Below the pieces are notes generated by a model. It ran no database searches, had not been told where the DNA came from, and saw only the letters and a program-made list of their open reading frames with translations. From NCBI GenBank assembly GCA_947475855.1, contig CANJPN010000048.1, positions 1-18,035 on the forward strand: 18,035 nt of DNA, in the 5' to 3' direction. Below, piece by piece: positions 1 through 8,413 of the stretch. A program made the position numbers and the translations under genes. Each line of letters begins with the position of its first letter. Positions within the stretch are counted from its first letter, which is position 1. Source of the DNA: Bradyrhizobiaceae bacterium (GTDB lineage Bacteria; Pseudomonadota; Alphaproteobacteria; Rhizobiales; Hyphomicrobiaceae).

Positions 1-136
1 AGGTTACAACTTCGCCAGGCTGCTGGCGTGGCTCAGAGAGCTTTGGCGCGTCCTGCTTGCGACCCTCGCCTTGATGCGTCTCGCCGGCCCCCCACCAGCG
101 ACGCCTGCATTGACTGCAACCTGATCGCCCCAAACT

Positions 137-562
137 TCACGGCCGACGGCATACCGTCGCGTCGACCTTGGCATCGACGAGCACGCGGCCACCTTCCGTC
201 TGGTAGCGGTAGACGATTGCCCCGCCATCGCGCATGGCCGCATGATACTTGCGGATGCAGAACTTGTCGGTCATCTGCTTCAGCAGACGATCGGTCGTGG
301 CATTGACGTCGAAATACGCGGGAGCGTTGGGCATGGTGAACTCGAGCACCATTGTCCGGCCGTACAAGCTTGCCCCCGCGAATATGGTGCTGCCGACCTT
401 TTCGCCCCGGCGCTTGTTGTGCTCAGCGACCTGTTGGGACAAGACGTCTTCCATGGGCTTGTTGTCCGCCGAATAGCGGACGCCAGCGGGCCCGTCGTAT
501 TGTTTCGACACGACGGAGGCCATGCCGAAGAAGCCGATCGCTGCTGCAACATATTTGAACAT
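137..562 (-). CDS. Small exported/anchored protein of unknown function
   Basis: This 141-aa protein is not one I can assign to a named family. Residues 1-18 form a short basic-hydrophobic segment (MFKYVAAAIGFFGMASVV), which could be a signal peptide or a single membrane anchor, so the rest probably lies in the periplasm. The remainder is soluble, with two cysteines (C102 and C138) that bracket a predicted beta-rich stretch containing GGAIVYRYQTEGG and could form a disulfide. The ATG at 562 is supported by a GGGAA ribosome-binding sequence 7 nt upstream on the minus strand. The gene stands alone, divergent from the gamma-glutamyltransferase gene. The coding call rests on length, the SD and a plausible export signal. 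The function is unknown. Confidence 0.6.
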   Translation of the reverse strand: MFKYVAAAIGFFGMASVVSKQYDGPAGVRYSADNKPMEDVLSQQVAEHNKRRGEKVGSTIFAGASLYGRTMVLEFTMPNAPAYFDVNATTDRLLKQMTDKFCIRKYHAAMRDGGAIVYRYQTEGGRVLVDAKVDATVCRRP

Positions 563-878
563 GGACGAGTTCCCGAAATGCTCTTTATTCGCAGTTTATC
601 CGGAACGGCCTAATGATAGGTTCAAGCCGGCAGCGGAAACCATTAAATTTGGGTTGAAAGCCGGGGCTGAACGGGACGCTTGCCTCCCGCGTCGGTGTGG
701 TGCAAGCCAGCGTTTCGTCTCTTATAGCCTGAAGCGAAGGTCCCGATCCGCAGTGCGGCTCTGAACTTTCGGTGTGACGCTCGCGCCGGACCGCATTGGC
801 GGTCTCGCCGAGCGGACAATGCATTTGAGTTCGTACTTCCGCTCGACGGTATCTTTCATCATCTGCCAGGAGCAGACC
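563..878. other. Divergent intergenic region, no gene seen
   Basis: About 316 bases separate the divergent starts of the small exported protein and the gamma-glutamyltransferase. Promoters for both should lie here, but I see no consensus pair or operator clear enough to mark. The reading frame of the downstream gene stays open back to 774, but its upstream extension lacks family-like sequence. Confidence 0.5.
868..872 (+). promoter_or_regulatory. Ribosome binding site deciding the GGT start
   Basis: AGGAG sits 6 nt before the GTG at 879. The in-frame upstream starts at 774 and 819 are not followed by recognisable family sequence, whereas the enzyme-like sequence begins shortly after 879. I therefore favour the GTG. 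Confidence 0.6.
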
Positions 879-2708
879 GTGATCCAAGCACGCCAGTTCA
901 CCACCCGTCCCGAGATCCAGGGAACCTTCGGTGTCGTCGCCTCCACCCATTGGATCGCGAGCGCGGTTGGCATGGGTGTGCTCGAGCGCGGCGGGAATGC
1001 TTTCGATGCGGGCGTCGCGACAGCCTTCACGCTGCAAGTGGTCGAGCCGCATCTGAACGGGCCGGGCGGGGATGTGCCCGTCATGGTCTGGGATCAGCGC
1101 CAGAAGAAATACGAGGTCATCTGCGGGCAAGGCGTGGCCCCGGCCAAGGCGACCATCCAGCACTACAAGAGCCTGGGACTCGAACTCGTGCCAGGAACGG
1201 GGCTACTCGCCGCTGTCGTGCCGGGGACGTTTCCGACGTGGATGACGGTGCTCGAGCGCTACGGGACGGCGCGTTTGCGCGACGTGCTCGAGCCGGCGAT
1301 CGGCTATGCGCGCAACGGCTATCCCGTCGTGCATCAGATCACCGACACGATCGCGACCGTCGCCGATCTGTTTCGCGAGCACTGGCCGACGTCGGCGGCG
1401 GTTTATCTGCCCGGCAATACTGTGCCGGCGCCGGGCTCGGTGTTCCGCAATGTTGCGATGGCGGACATGTACGAGCGCCTGCTGGCCGAAGGCGAAGCGG
1501 GCGGCGGCGGTCGCGAAGCCGAGATCCGGCGTGCGGCGAAGGCTTGGAGCCAGGGCTTCGTCGCTGAGGCGATCGGGGCGTTCTGCGAGACGAGCGAAAT
1601 CATGGATGTCAGTGGACGTCGCAATCGTGGCGTACTGTCGGCTCAGGACATGGCGTCGTGGCAGCCGGGCATCGAGGCGCCGCTCGCACTCGACTACGGT
1701 CGCTACCACGTGCTTAAGCCGGGGCCGTGGTCACAATCGCCCGCGCTGTTGCAGCAGTTGGCGCTGCTCGCCAACGACGATCTTGCGAAACTTTCGCCGA
1801 CGTCGCCGGACTACATCCACTTGTGGGTCGAGACGGCGAAGCTCGCGTTCGCGGATCGCGAGGCGTTCTACGGCGATCCGAACTTCTCCGACGTGCCGAT
1901 GACCGAGATGCTGTCGGCTTCCTACAACGCGGAGCGGCGCAAGCTCGTGGATATGGCGCAGGCGTCGCTCGAGCAACGGCCGGGGCAGCCGGGCGGCAAG
2001 ACCGGCTTCGTCAATGAGCGATTGTCGAGCGGGGGACCTTCGGCGGCGGGCGTCGGTGAGCCGACGGTGCGCCGAGATCGGCCGGCGGGCGTGGGTGAAC
2101 CTACCGTTCGAAGGGATGGGCTGACGCGCGGCGATACGTGCCACGTGGATATCATCGACCGTCACGGCAATATGTTCACGGCGACGCCGTCAGGCGGGTG
2201 GCTGCAGTCGTCGCCGGTGATCCCCTCGCTCGGCTTCCAACTGGGATCAAGGGCGCAGATGTTCTGGCTCGACGAGCGTCGGCCGGATGCGCTGGCGCCT
2301 GGGCGGCGTCCGCGTACGACGCTGTCGGTTGGCATGGCGATGCGCGACGGCGAGCCTTATATGGCTTGGGGAACACCGGGCGGCGATCAGCAGGATCAAT
2401 GGAACAGCCAACTGTTCTTGCGACATGTGCATGCCCGCATGAACCTGCAGGAAGCGATCGACGCGCCGACCTGGCACATCGAGCACTTCCCTAATTCGTT
2501 CTGGCCGCGCGAGGCGCGACCGGGCGTGCTCGTGATCGAAGGGCGTATCGCCGAGTCGACGGTGGACGAGTTGCGCCGGCGGGGACACGTTGTCGAGGTC
2601 GGGCCGAACTGGAGCGAGGGACGGTTGTCGGCGGTGACCAGGGACGGCCCGCTGCTCAAGGCGGCCGCCAACGCGCGGGGCATGCAAGGCTATGCTGTGG
2701 GGCGGTAA
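879..2708 (+). CDS. Gamma-glutamyltransferase family protein (Ntn hydrolase)
   Basis: The product is 609 aa from a GTG start with a good SD; the frame is open back to 774. It belongs to the gamma-glutamyltransferase/acylase superfamily, whose members cleave themselves to expose a catalytic threonine and then hydrolyse or transfer gamma-glutamyl or related amides. The visible evidence is the N-terminal substrate-pocket region (GGNAFDAGVATAFTL, then EPHLNGPGGD) and the processing site GDTCHVDIID with nucleophile T420. It is followed by the small-subunit motifs TPSGGWLQSSP and GTPGGDQQDQWNSQ. The DTCHVD/TPSGGW form is that of a common proteobacterial subgroup, not of the classical periplasmic Ggt, and no signal peptide is seen. 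The substrate is unknown. Odd feature: residues 390-413 carry the tandem repeat AGVGEPTVRRD, immediately before the cleavage site. The gene has no close operon partner. Confidence 0.88.
   Translation: MIQARQFTTRPEIQGTFGVVASTHWIASAVGMGVLERGGNAFDAGVATAFTLQVVEPHLNGPGGDVPVMVWDQRQKKYEVICGQGVAPAKATIQHYKSLGLELVPGTGLLAAVVPGTFPTWMTVLERYGTARLRDVLEPAIGYARNGYPVVHQITDTIATVADLFREHWPTSAAVYLPGNTVPAPGSVFRNVAMADMYERLLAEGEAGGGGREAEIRRAAKAWSQGFVAEAIGAFCETSEIMDVSGRRNRGVLSAQDMASWQPGIEAPLALDYGRYHVLKPGPWSQSPALLQQLALLANDDLAKLSPTSPDYIHLWVETAKLAFADREAFYGDPNFSDVPMTEMLSASYNAERRKLVDMAQASLEQRPGQPGGKTGFVNERLSSGGPSAAGVGEPTVRRDRPAGVGEPTVRRDGLTRGDTCHVDIIDRHGNMFTATPSGGWLQSSPVIPSLGFQLGSRAQMFWLDERRPDALAPGRRPRTTLSVGMAMRDGEPYMAWGTPGGDQQDQWNSQLFLRHVHARMNLQEAIDAPTWHIEHFPNSFWPREARPGVLVIEGRIAESTVDELRRRGHVVEVGPNWSEGRLSAVTRDGPLLKAAANARGMQGYAVGR
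2046..2117 (+). repeat. Tandem in-frame repeat inside the GGT gene
   Basis: Two adjacent units (2046-2084 and 2085-2117) both encode AGVGEPTVRRD. The 11 residues are identical, yet 7 of the 11 codons differ synonymously (for example GTC/GTG, CCG/CCT, CGA/AGG). The repeat ends 6 residues before the autoprocessing threonine. Confidence 0.85.
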
Positions 2709-2947
2709 GAAGCGCGGGGCGATGACCGCAATATCCTCGTGAGTTGGTCATCAACGGGAAACCCTGTTGGCAACTTCTCAGTGCATGCTTTGGCTTATCT
2801 CATTGATCCGTTTGTGGGTTTCAGGTCTATTCTCGCTCAGAGATCGTAAGGACAAGGCTGGCGCCCCGGTTTCATCGGGCCTTTCACGTGTTACGGTTTC
2901 CAGCCATCCGATGCCTCCTGCGCGTGTGCCAACTCAGGGCTGATCAC

Positions 2948-4123
2948 ATGAAGAACGCCGGCGAAGCGGCTGCGGCTCACTTCTTCCCTCGAAAGAGGTC
3001 TTTCATCGTTACAGCCTGCCTGTTCGTTGCGGGCTGCGGCAGCGAACCGCCAAAGCCTCCTCAACAGCCGCCGCCCGTCGTGGTCGCCAAGGTCGTGCAG
3101 CGGGACGTAGCCGGGGAGACGACCTACACGGGGCGGATCGAGGCGGTCGACAAGGTGCAGCTTCGTGCGCGAGTTCAGGGCTTCCTGGTCAAGCGCAACT
3201 TCGCGGAAGGCGCCGACGTCAAGAAGGACCAGGTTCTCTACGAGATCGACCGGCAGCCGTTTGAAATCGCGGTTCGGCAGGCAGAGGCCAACGTCGCCAA
3301 CGCCGATGCGGCGTTGCAACTTGCCCAGGTTACGTTCGACCGACAGCAGGATCTTGCCGAACGCAATTCTGCTGCTGCATCGAAGGCGCAGCTCGATCAA
3401 ACGCGGGCGGGGCTGGCTCAGGCGCTTGCGCAAAAGCAAGTGCGGGAGGCCGAGCTCAAGACGGCCCAGCTCAATCTGGGGTATGCGAGCGTGCAGGCGC
3501 CGTTCGACGGACGGGCGGGGCGTTCGGCATACTCCGTGGGCGATCTGGTCGGTCCGAGCGGCAATCCGCTCGTCACGATCGTTGCACAGGATCCGATGTA
3601 CGTGAGTTTTCCGGTGCCGCAGCGCGTGCTGCTCGAGGTGCGCAAGTCGCATACCGCGCGGGAGGCCTATTTCGTGCAGATCCGGCTTGCCGACGGCTCG
3701 ATCTACAGCTCTCGGGGCGAGATCCGTTTTGCAGAGGTGCAAGCGACTTCGTCGACGGATTCCGTGATTGTGCGTGCTTCCATACCCAATCCGGATCGCC
3801 TGCTGGTGGATCAGCAGCTCGCCGAAGTGATGGTTGTTCGGAAACAGGCGGATCAGCGGCTTATGATCCCTCAGTCGGCGCTGCTGCTCGATCAGCAAGG
3901 CGCCTATACGCTGGTGGTGGGGGCTGACAAGAAGGTCGTGCAGCGGCGCATCGTGGCGGGCGCCCAGACCGGGTCACTGTTGATCGTCGAACAAGGTCTT
4001 TCGCTTGGCGAGGACGTCGTCGTCAGTGGTCATCAGAACGCTCGGCCGGGGACGACGGTTGCGCCGCAGTCGGCGGAAGCGGCGGCCAATGCCGCAGCTG
4101 CGCGTCCACAAAGTACGAAGTAG
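2948..4123 (+). CDS. RND efflux periplasmic adaptor lipoprotein (MexA/AcrA type)
   Basis: This 391-aa membrane-fusion protein bridges the inner-membrane RND pump and an outer-membrane channel. A basic N-region (PRKRS), a hydrophobic stretch and a lipobox VAGC with C30 predict a lipoprotein anchored by its N-terminus. A proline-rich linker (34-43) follows. Next come the split lipoyl/barrel-sandwich halves (about 65-105 and 180-215, with RARVQGFL and VQAPFDGRAG), separated by an alpha-hairpin coiled coil (about 106-175, rich in Ala/Gln). The beta-barrel and membrane-proximal domains come last. The ATG at 2948 has AGGG 8 nt upstream; the frame extends to a GTG at 2888, but the shorter start leaves a normal lipoprotein signal. 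The gene lies 12 nt upstream of the pump gene, so the two form an operon. Family is clear; the transported compound is not. Confidence 0.93.
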   Translation: MKNAGEAAAAHFFPRKRSFIVTACLFVAGCGSEPPKPPQQPPPVVVAKVVQRDVAGETTYTGRIEAVDKVQLRARVQGFLVKRNFAEGADVKKDQVLYEIDRQPFEIAVRQAEANVANADAALQLAQVTFDRQQDLAERNSAAASKAQLDQTRAGLAQALAQKQVREAELKTAQLNLGYASVQAPFDGRAGRSAYSVGDLVGPSGNPLVTIVAQDPMYVSFPVPQRVLLEVRKSHTAREAYFVQIRLADGSIYSSRGEIRFAEVQATSSTDSVIVRASIPNPDRLLVDQQLAEVMVVRKQADQRLMIPQSALLLDQQGAYTLVVGADKKVVQRRIVAGAQTGSLLIVEQGLSLGEDVVVSGHQNARPGTTVAPQSAEAAANAAAARPQSTK

Positions 4124-4135
4124 GGTGGGCGTGAC

Positions 4136-7100
4136 ATGATTTTCGACCTGTTCATTCGCCGGCCGCGCCTGGCGATGGTGATCTCGATCGTAATCACGCT
4201 TGCGGGGTTGATCGCGATCTCGGCCATTCCCGTTTCGCAGTATCCCAATATCGCTCCGCCGACGGTGCGCGTGACGGCGAGCTATCCAGGCGCCGATGCT
4301 CGAACGGTGGAAGAGAGCGTCGGGCAGCTGCTCGAGAACGCCATCAACGGCGTGAGCGGCATGCGCTACATGAAATCCACCTCGGCGAGCGACGGGTCGT
4401 ATACGCTCAACGTGACCTTCGGGCTCAACACCGATCCCGATATCGCGACGGTCAACGTCCAGAACCGTGCGAGCTTGGCTACGGCAAAGCTGCCTCAAGA
4501 AGTGCGCAACACCGGGCTCAATATCGCAAAGGTTTCGACAGACCTTTTGCAAGTGTTCACTTTTCACTCAACGGAAGAAAAGCACGACCAGCTGTTTCTC
4601 AGCAATTTCGTGACGATCAACATCATCGATGAAATCAAGCGCATCAATGGTGTCGGCGACGCCTCGATCTTCGGCGCGCGCGACTACGCGATGCGGATCT
4701 GGTTTGATCCGCAGCGTCTCGCCAATCTTGGTCTGACGACAGACGATGTGATCGCAGCCGTCCGCGCGCAGAACCAGCAGGCGGCGGCCGGGCGGATCGG
4801 TGCCGCACCGTTCAACACCGACCAGCGCTTGCAGTTGACGGTCTCGACCAAGGGGCGTCTTGCCTCGGTCGAAGAGTTCGGTGCAATCGCGGTGCGTGCA
4901 GAGGCGGACGGCTCGTTCGTGCGGTTGCGGGATGTAGCCAAACTCGAGCTCGAAGCGGCGAGCTTCGACACGATGTCGACATTCAATGGCCAGCCGACGG
5001 CTGCCATCGGCATCTATCTGTCGCCAGGCGCCAACGCGGTGGCCGTCGCGAAAGCGGTGACCAAGCGACTGGAAGAGCTGCGCGCGCGTTTTCCAGCCGG
5101 CGTCACCTACTCCTTCATCTACAACACGGCGGACTTCGTGTCCGCTATGATGGAGAAGGTGATCCATACGCTGATCGAAGCGTTCGTCCTCGTGGCGCTG
5201 GTGGTTTTCGTCTTCCTCGGCCGATTGAGGCCGACGTTGATCCCGTTGATCGCGGTTCCGGTCGCGGTGATCGGAACGTTCGCGGTTCTGCTGGCGCTCG
5301 GTTATTCGGCGAACAGCATCTCGCTGCTGGCGCTCGTGCTTGCGATCGGCATCGTCGTCGACGATGCGATCGTCGTCGTGGAGAACGTCGAGCGCGTCAT
5401 GGCGCTGGAGCCTGACCTCACACCCGCGCAGGCGACCAGCAAGGCGATGGGGGAGATCGCGGGACCGGTAATCGCGATCACTCTGGTGCTGCTGTCCGTA
5501 TTCGTTCCAGTGGCATTTCTGCCGGGTAGTAGCGGCGTGCTGTTCCGTGAGTTCGCGGTGACCATCTCGGCTGCCATGGTGATCTCTGCCATCAACGCGC
5601 TGACGCTTTCGCCGGCACTTTGCGCGGTGTTGCTGAAGCCAGGGCATCCTACCGGCATCATGGCGCGGGTGACGCACGCGATCGACCGGGTGGGTCTGGG
5701 GTACGCGAGTATCGTTGCGCGGTTCGTTCGCGTGGCGACACTGAGTATCGCGGCAGTGCTGGCGACGGTGATCGGGATCTACTTCGCGTTCAACCGGACG
5801 CCATCGGGGTTCTTGCCGACGGAGGACAAGGGCTATCTGATGGCGGTGTTCAATCTGCCGCCAGCGGCGTCACTCAATCGTACCAGCGAGGCGGCGACGA
5901 AAGCCGAGGCGGTCATACGGTCCGATCCGGCGGTCGATTCCGTGCTGGCGGTGCTCGGTCTCGACTTCCTCGGTGGTGGTGCCGCTCCGAACACAGGCGT
6001 GATCTTCATCCGCCTCAAGGACTACGGGCAGCGGGCTGGCGCGGCGGAACACTCGACGGCGATTGCGCGGCGGATTTCGCGTGCGCTCTCGACCCAAACA
6101 GACGGTTTTTTCTTCGCGCTCAATCCACCGGCGATTTCGGGGCTCGGCCAGACCGGCGGTTTCGAATACGTTCTGGAAGCGCTCGAAGGCCAGGAGCCCG
6201 CGGCTATAGCGGCGACCATGCGGGGCTTGATCGTTGCGGCCAACCAGCGGCCGGAACTTGCCGCGGTGTTCTCGACCTACGAGGCGACGACGCCGCAAAT
6301 CCGGCTCGAAATCGATCGCGACAAGGTGCAGGCGTTGGGCCTCAACCTGTCGAGCGTGTTCGCGTCGCTACAGTCGACGCTCGGCGGGTTCTACATCAAT
6401 GATTTCGGGCTGCTCGGCAGAACCTGGACAGTGCGGCTGCAGGCTGGAGCGGAGTTCCGATCGTCGATGCAGTCGATCTATGCGATCCAGATTCGTAATC
6501 GTGATGGGCAGATGGTGCCGCTATCCTCTGTGGCCCGTGCGGAGCTCAGCGTGGGACCGCGAACGATCGTTCGCTACAACAACTATCGTGCAGTGAGCAT
6601 CAACGGCAGTCCGGGGGCGGGACGCGGCGATGGAGAGGCCGTTGGGACGATGGAAGCGTTGTCTGCGCGCACGCTGCCGTCAGGCTTCGCCTACGAGTGG
6701 ACGGGGCAGGCGCTGGAGCAGAAGGCTTCGGCTGGACAGACTCCGATCGTGATCGGGTTTGCGTTCGTGTTCGCGTTCCTGTTCCTCGTGGCGCTCTACG
6801 AGAGCTGGAATGTGCCGATACCGGTGCTGTTGTCGGTCGTGGTCGCGGTGCTGGGCGCGCTGGCAGGATTGATGCTGATGCGCGAGAGCTTCGTGATCTA
6901 CGCGCAGATCGGCATCGTGGTGCTCATCGCGCTCGCGGCGAAGAACGCAATTCTGATTACGGAATTTGCACTCGAGAGGCGGGCGGCCGGCGAATCCATT
7001 CTGGAGTCGGCGGTAAGCGGTGCGCGGCTCAGGTTTCGGCCTGTCATGATGACGAGCATCGCGTTCATCGTCGGGCTGGTGCCGCTGGTGCGGGCGACAG

Positions 7101-7279
7101 GGCCTGGTGCGGACAGCATGTATGCGGTGGGCCTGCCGGTGCTCGCGGGCATGTTTGCAGCATCCGCTCTCGGAATCTTCCTGATACCGATGCTGTACGT
7201 CGTGTTCCAGCGGATGCGCGAGGGGCAATGGCCGTGGCGGAACGCGCCGCCCGATGCAGTGCAGATACCGGCAGAGTAG
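4136..7279 (+). CDS. HAE1-type RND efflux pump, inner-membrane subunit (AcrB/MexB-like)
   Basis: The product is 1047 aa, the usual length for the hydrophobe/amphiphile efflux family. It is a proton-driven antiporter that captures drugs or other amphiphiles from the periplasm and inner-membrane outer leaflet. TM1 lies near residues 13-30 and is followed by the characteristic ISAIPVSQYPNIAPPTV and SYPGADARTVEESV. The proton-relay residues are all present: D409/D410 in the TM4 motif VDDAIVVVEN and K936 in ALAAKNAILITEF, equivalent to AcrB D407/D408 and K940. Two repeated halves, each with a periplasmic porter/docking insert, are evident. The gene follows the adaptor by 12 nt and converges on fabH. 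No TolC/OprM-type channel is encoded nearby, so the complex probably borrows one from elsewhere. Its regulator is also not in this window. Confidence 0.95.
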   Translation: MIFDLFIRRPRLAMVISIVITLAGLIAISAIPVSQYPNIAPPTVRVTASYPGADARTVEESVGQLLENAINGVSGMRYMKSTSASDGSYTLNVTFGLNTDPDIATVNVQNRASLATAKLPQEVRNTGLNIAKVSTDLLQVFTFHSTEEKHDQLFLSNFVTINIIDEIKRINGVGDASIFGARDYAMRIWFDPQRLANLGLTTDDVIAAVRAQNQQAAAGRIGAAPFNTDQRLQLTVSTKGRLASVEEFGAIAVRAEADGSFVRLRDVAKLELEAASFDTMSTFNGQPTAAIGIYLSPGANAVAVAKAVTKRLEELRARFPAGVTYSFIYNTADFVSAMMEKVIHTLIEAFVLVALVVFVFLGRLRPTLIPLIAVPVAVIGTFAVLLALGYSANSISLLALVLAIGIVVDDAIVVVENVERVMALEPDLTPAQATSKAMGEIAGPVIAITLVLLSVFVPVAFLPGSSGVLFREFAVTISAAMVISAINALTLSPALCAVLLKPGHPTGIMARVTHAIDRVGLGYASIVARFVRVATLSIAAVLATVIGIYFAFNRTPSGFLPTEDKGYLMAVFNLPPAASLNRTSEAATKAEAVIRSDPAVDSVLAVLGLDFLGGGAAPNTGVIFIRLKDYGQRAGAAEHSTAIARRISRALSTQTDGFFFALNPPAISGLGQTGGFEYVLEALEGQEPAAIAATMRGLIVAANQRPELAAVFSTYEATTPQIRLEIDRDKVQALGLNLSSVFASLQSTLGGFYINDFGLLGRTWTVRLQAGAEFRSSMQSIYAIQIRNRDGQMVPLSSVARAELSVGPRTIVRYNNYRAVSINGSPGAGRGDGEAVGTMEALSARTLPSGFAYEWTGQALEQKASAGQTPIVIGFAFVFAFLFLVALYESWNVPIPVLLSVVVAVLGALAGLMLMRESFVIYAQIGIVVLIALAAKNAILITEFALERRAAGESILESAVSGARLRFRPVMMTSIAFIVGLVPLVRATGPGADSMYAVGLPVLAGMFAASALGIFLIPMLYVVFQRMREGQWPWRNAPPDAVQIPAE

Positions 7280-7286
7280 TAGCCGT

Positions 7287-7358
7287 AGGGTGCGGTAGCG
7301 GAGCGTACCGCACCGCGCCACTTTCACGTCAAGCCGGTGCGGTACGGGCATTCACCCT
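7287..7358. repeat. REP-like palindrome cluster between convergent genes
   Basis: Three copies of a GGTGCGGTA core occur in 58 bases: 7289-7297 (direct), 7306-7314 (inverted) and 7336-7344 (direct). The first two form a 9-bp stem with an 8-nt loop. The second and third form a perfect 12-bp stem (7304-7315 with 7335-7346) around a 19-nt loop. An outer AGGGTG/CACCCT pair (7287-7292, 7353-7358) encloses the set. The GTAGGGTGCGGTA...TACCGCACC layout resembles dispersed REP-type palindromes known from many bacteria. It could also terminate transcription from both sides, although there is no T-tract. Confidence 0.6.
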
Positions 7359-7373
7359 GCAGCACACTACGCA

Positions 7374-8351
7374 TCACCACCGCGCGAGAACCGCGCCCCA
7401 GGTGAAACCGCCACCCATGGCTTCCATCAGAACGAGGCCGTTTTCCTTCACACGGCCCTGCTCCCATGCCTCGTTCAGGGCCAGAGGGATCGACGCGGCC
7501 GACGTGTTGCCCTGCTGGGACAGCGTCATCACGATCTTCTCTGGCGAAACCTTGAGTTTCTTGGCGATGCCATCGAGGATGCGCGCGTTCGCCTGATGGG
7601 GCACGAAGAGGTCGATCTCGTCGGCGGTGTATCCGGTCTCGTGCAGGGTTTCTTCGATGACGCCATAGATCTTGTTGACGGCATGCCGGAACACTTCCCG
7701 GCCGTTCATGCGGAGATGGCCGGTCGTGCGCGTGGAGCCGGGACCACCGTCCACGTACAGCAGATCTTCGTAGCGGCCATCGGAGCGGATGCGGGTCGCG
7801 AGAATACCGCGATCCTCGCGGGTGCCAGTTTGTGCTTGAGCTTCAAGAACGACGGCGCCGGCGCCGTCGCCGAACAGCACGCAGGTCGTCCGGTCCTGCC
7901 AGTCGAGTATTCGCGAGAACGTTTCCGCGCCGACCACGAGGGCGCGTTTGAACTGGCCAGCCTTCAGGAAATTGTCAGCGGTGGCGAGGCCAAAGACGAA
8001 GCCGGAACAGACTGCCTGAACGTCGAATGCCGCGCCATGCTCGATGCCGAGCATGTGCTGGATGCGGACGGCGGTCGCTGGAAATGTGCGATCCGGGGTT
8101 GCTGTGGCGCAGATGACAAGGTCGATGTCGCGAGGCTCGAGACCTGACCGTTCGAGAGCCTTCCTGGCCGCCGCATAACCGAGATCGGATGTGCGCTCAC
8201 CCTCGGCTGCAATGTGGCGGGCGCGGATGCCCGTGCGTTCGACGATCCACTCGTCGGTCGTATCGACGATCTTCGACAGATCGTCGTTGGTCATGCGCCG
8301 CTTGGGCAGGTAGGCGCCGACGCCCTTGATCACGGATCGGATGACTGCCAC
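7374..8351 (-). CDS. fabH: 3-oxoacyl-ACP synthase III (beta-ketoacyl-ACP synthase III)
   Basis: FabH condenses acetyl-CoA with malonyl-ACP to start type II fatty-acid synthesis in the cytoplasm. From the GTG at 8351 the protein has 325 aa, matching the family. The catalytic triad is complete: C115 in DVQAVCSGF, H252 in VPHQANARI and N282 in QQGNTSAAS. The C-terminal GGGFTWGAVLARW is also typical. GTG is chosen because GAGGA lies 7 nt upstream and because family homology begins at AVIRSVIKGVGAYLP. The frame also opens at a TTG (8417) that overlaps the plsX stop, but its extra 22 residues look unlike FabH. It follows plsX by 62 nt and is surely cotranscribed. In most Hyphomicrobiales ihfA follows fabH; here a convergent RND operon does. 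Confidence 0.96.
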   Translation of the reverse strand: MAVIRSVIKGVGAYLPKRRMTNDDLSKIVDTTDEWIVERTGIRARHIAAEGERTSDLGYAAARKALERSGLEPRDIDLVICATATPDRTFPATAVRIQHMLGIEHGAAFDVQAVCSGFVFGLATADNFLKAGQFKRALVVGAETFSRILDWQDRTTCVLFGDGAGAVVLEAQAQTGTREDRGILATRIRSDGRYEDLLYVDGGPGSTRTTGHLRMNGREVFRHAVNKIYGVIEETLHETGYTADEIDLFVPHQANARILDGIAKKLKVSPEKIVMTLSQQGNTSAASIPLALNEAWEQGRVKENGLVLMEAMGGGFTWGAVLARW

Positions 8352-8358
8352 GCTGTTT

Positions 8359-8363
8359 TCCTC
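8359..8363 (-). promoter_or_regulatory. Ribosome binding site deciding the fabH start
   Basis: GAGGA on the minus strand, 7 nt before the GTG at 8351. It favours this start over the TTG that overlaps the plsX stop codon. Confidence 0.6.
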
Positions 8364-8413
8364 GCTATACGCCCCGCGCCTTTCCTCGGTGGCGGGGGCA
8401 GTCTCATCGCATC

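Noticed and set aside
585..1163. 192-aa minus-strand frame overlapping the GGT start
   Set aside because: It overlaps conserved GGT sequence and has no domain or export signal.
2742..2776. Possible terminator after the GGT gene
   Set aside because: GGG-AAA-CCC with flanking AAC/GTT gives only a short interrupted stem and no T-tract.
2891..3898. 335-aa minus-strand frame opposite the RND adaptor
   Set aside because: It is antisense to a clear adaptor gene and has a Arg/Leu/His-rich composition typical of a shadow frame.
4568..5677. 369-aa minus-strand frame inside the RND pump gene
   Set aside because: It is a mirror frame of GC-rich coding DNA, very rich in Arg, Asp and His, with no domain.
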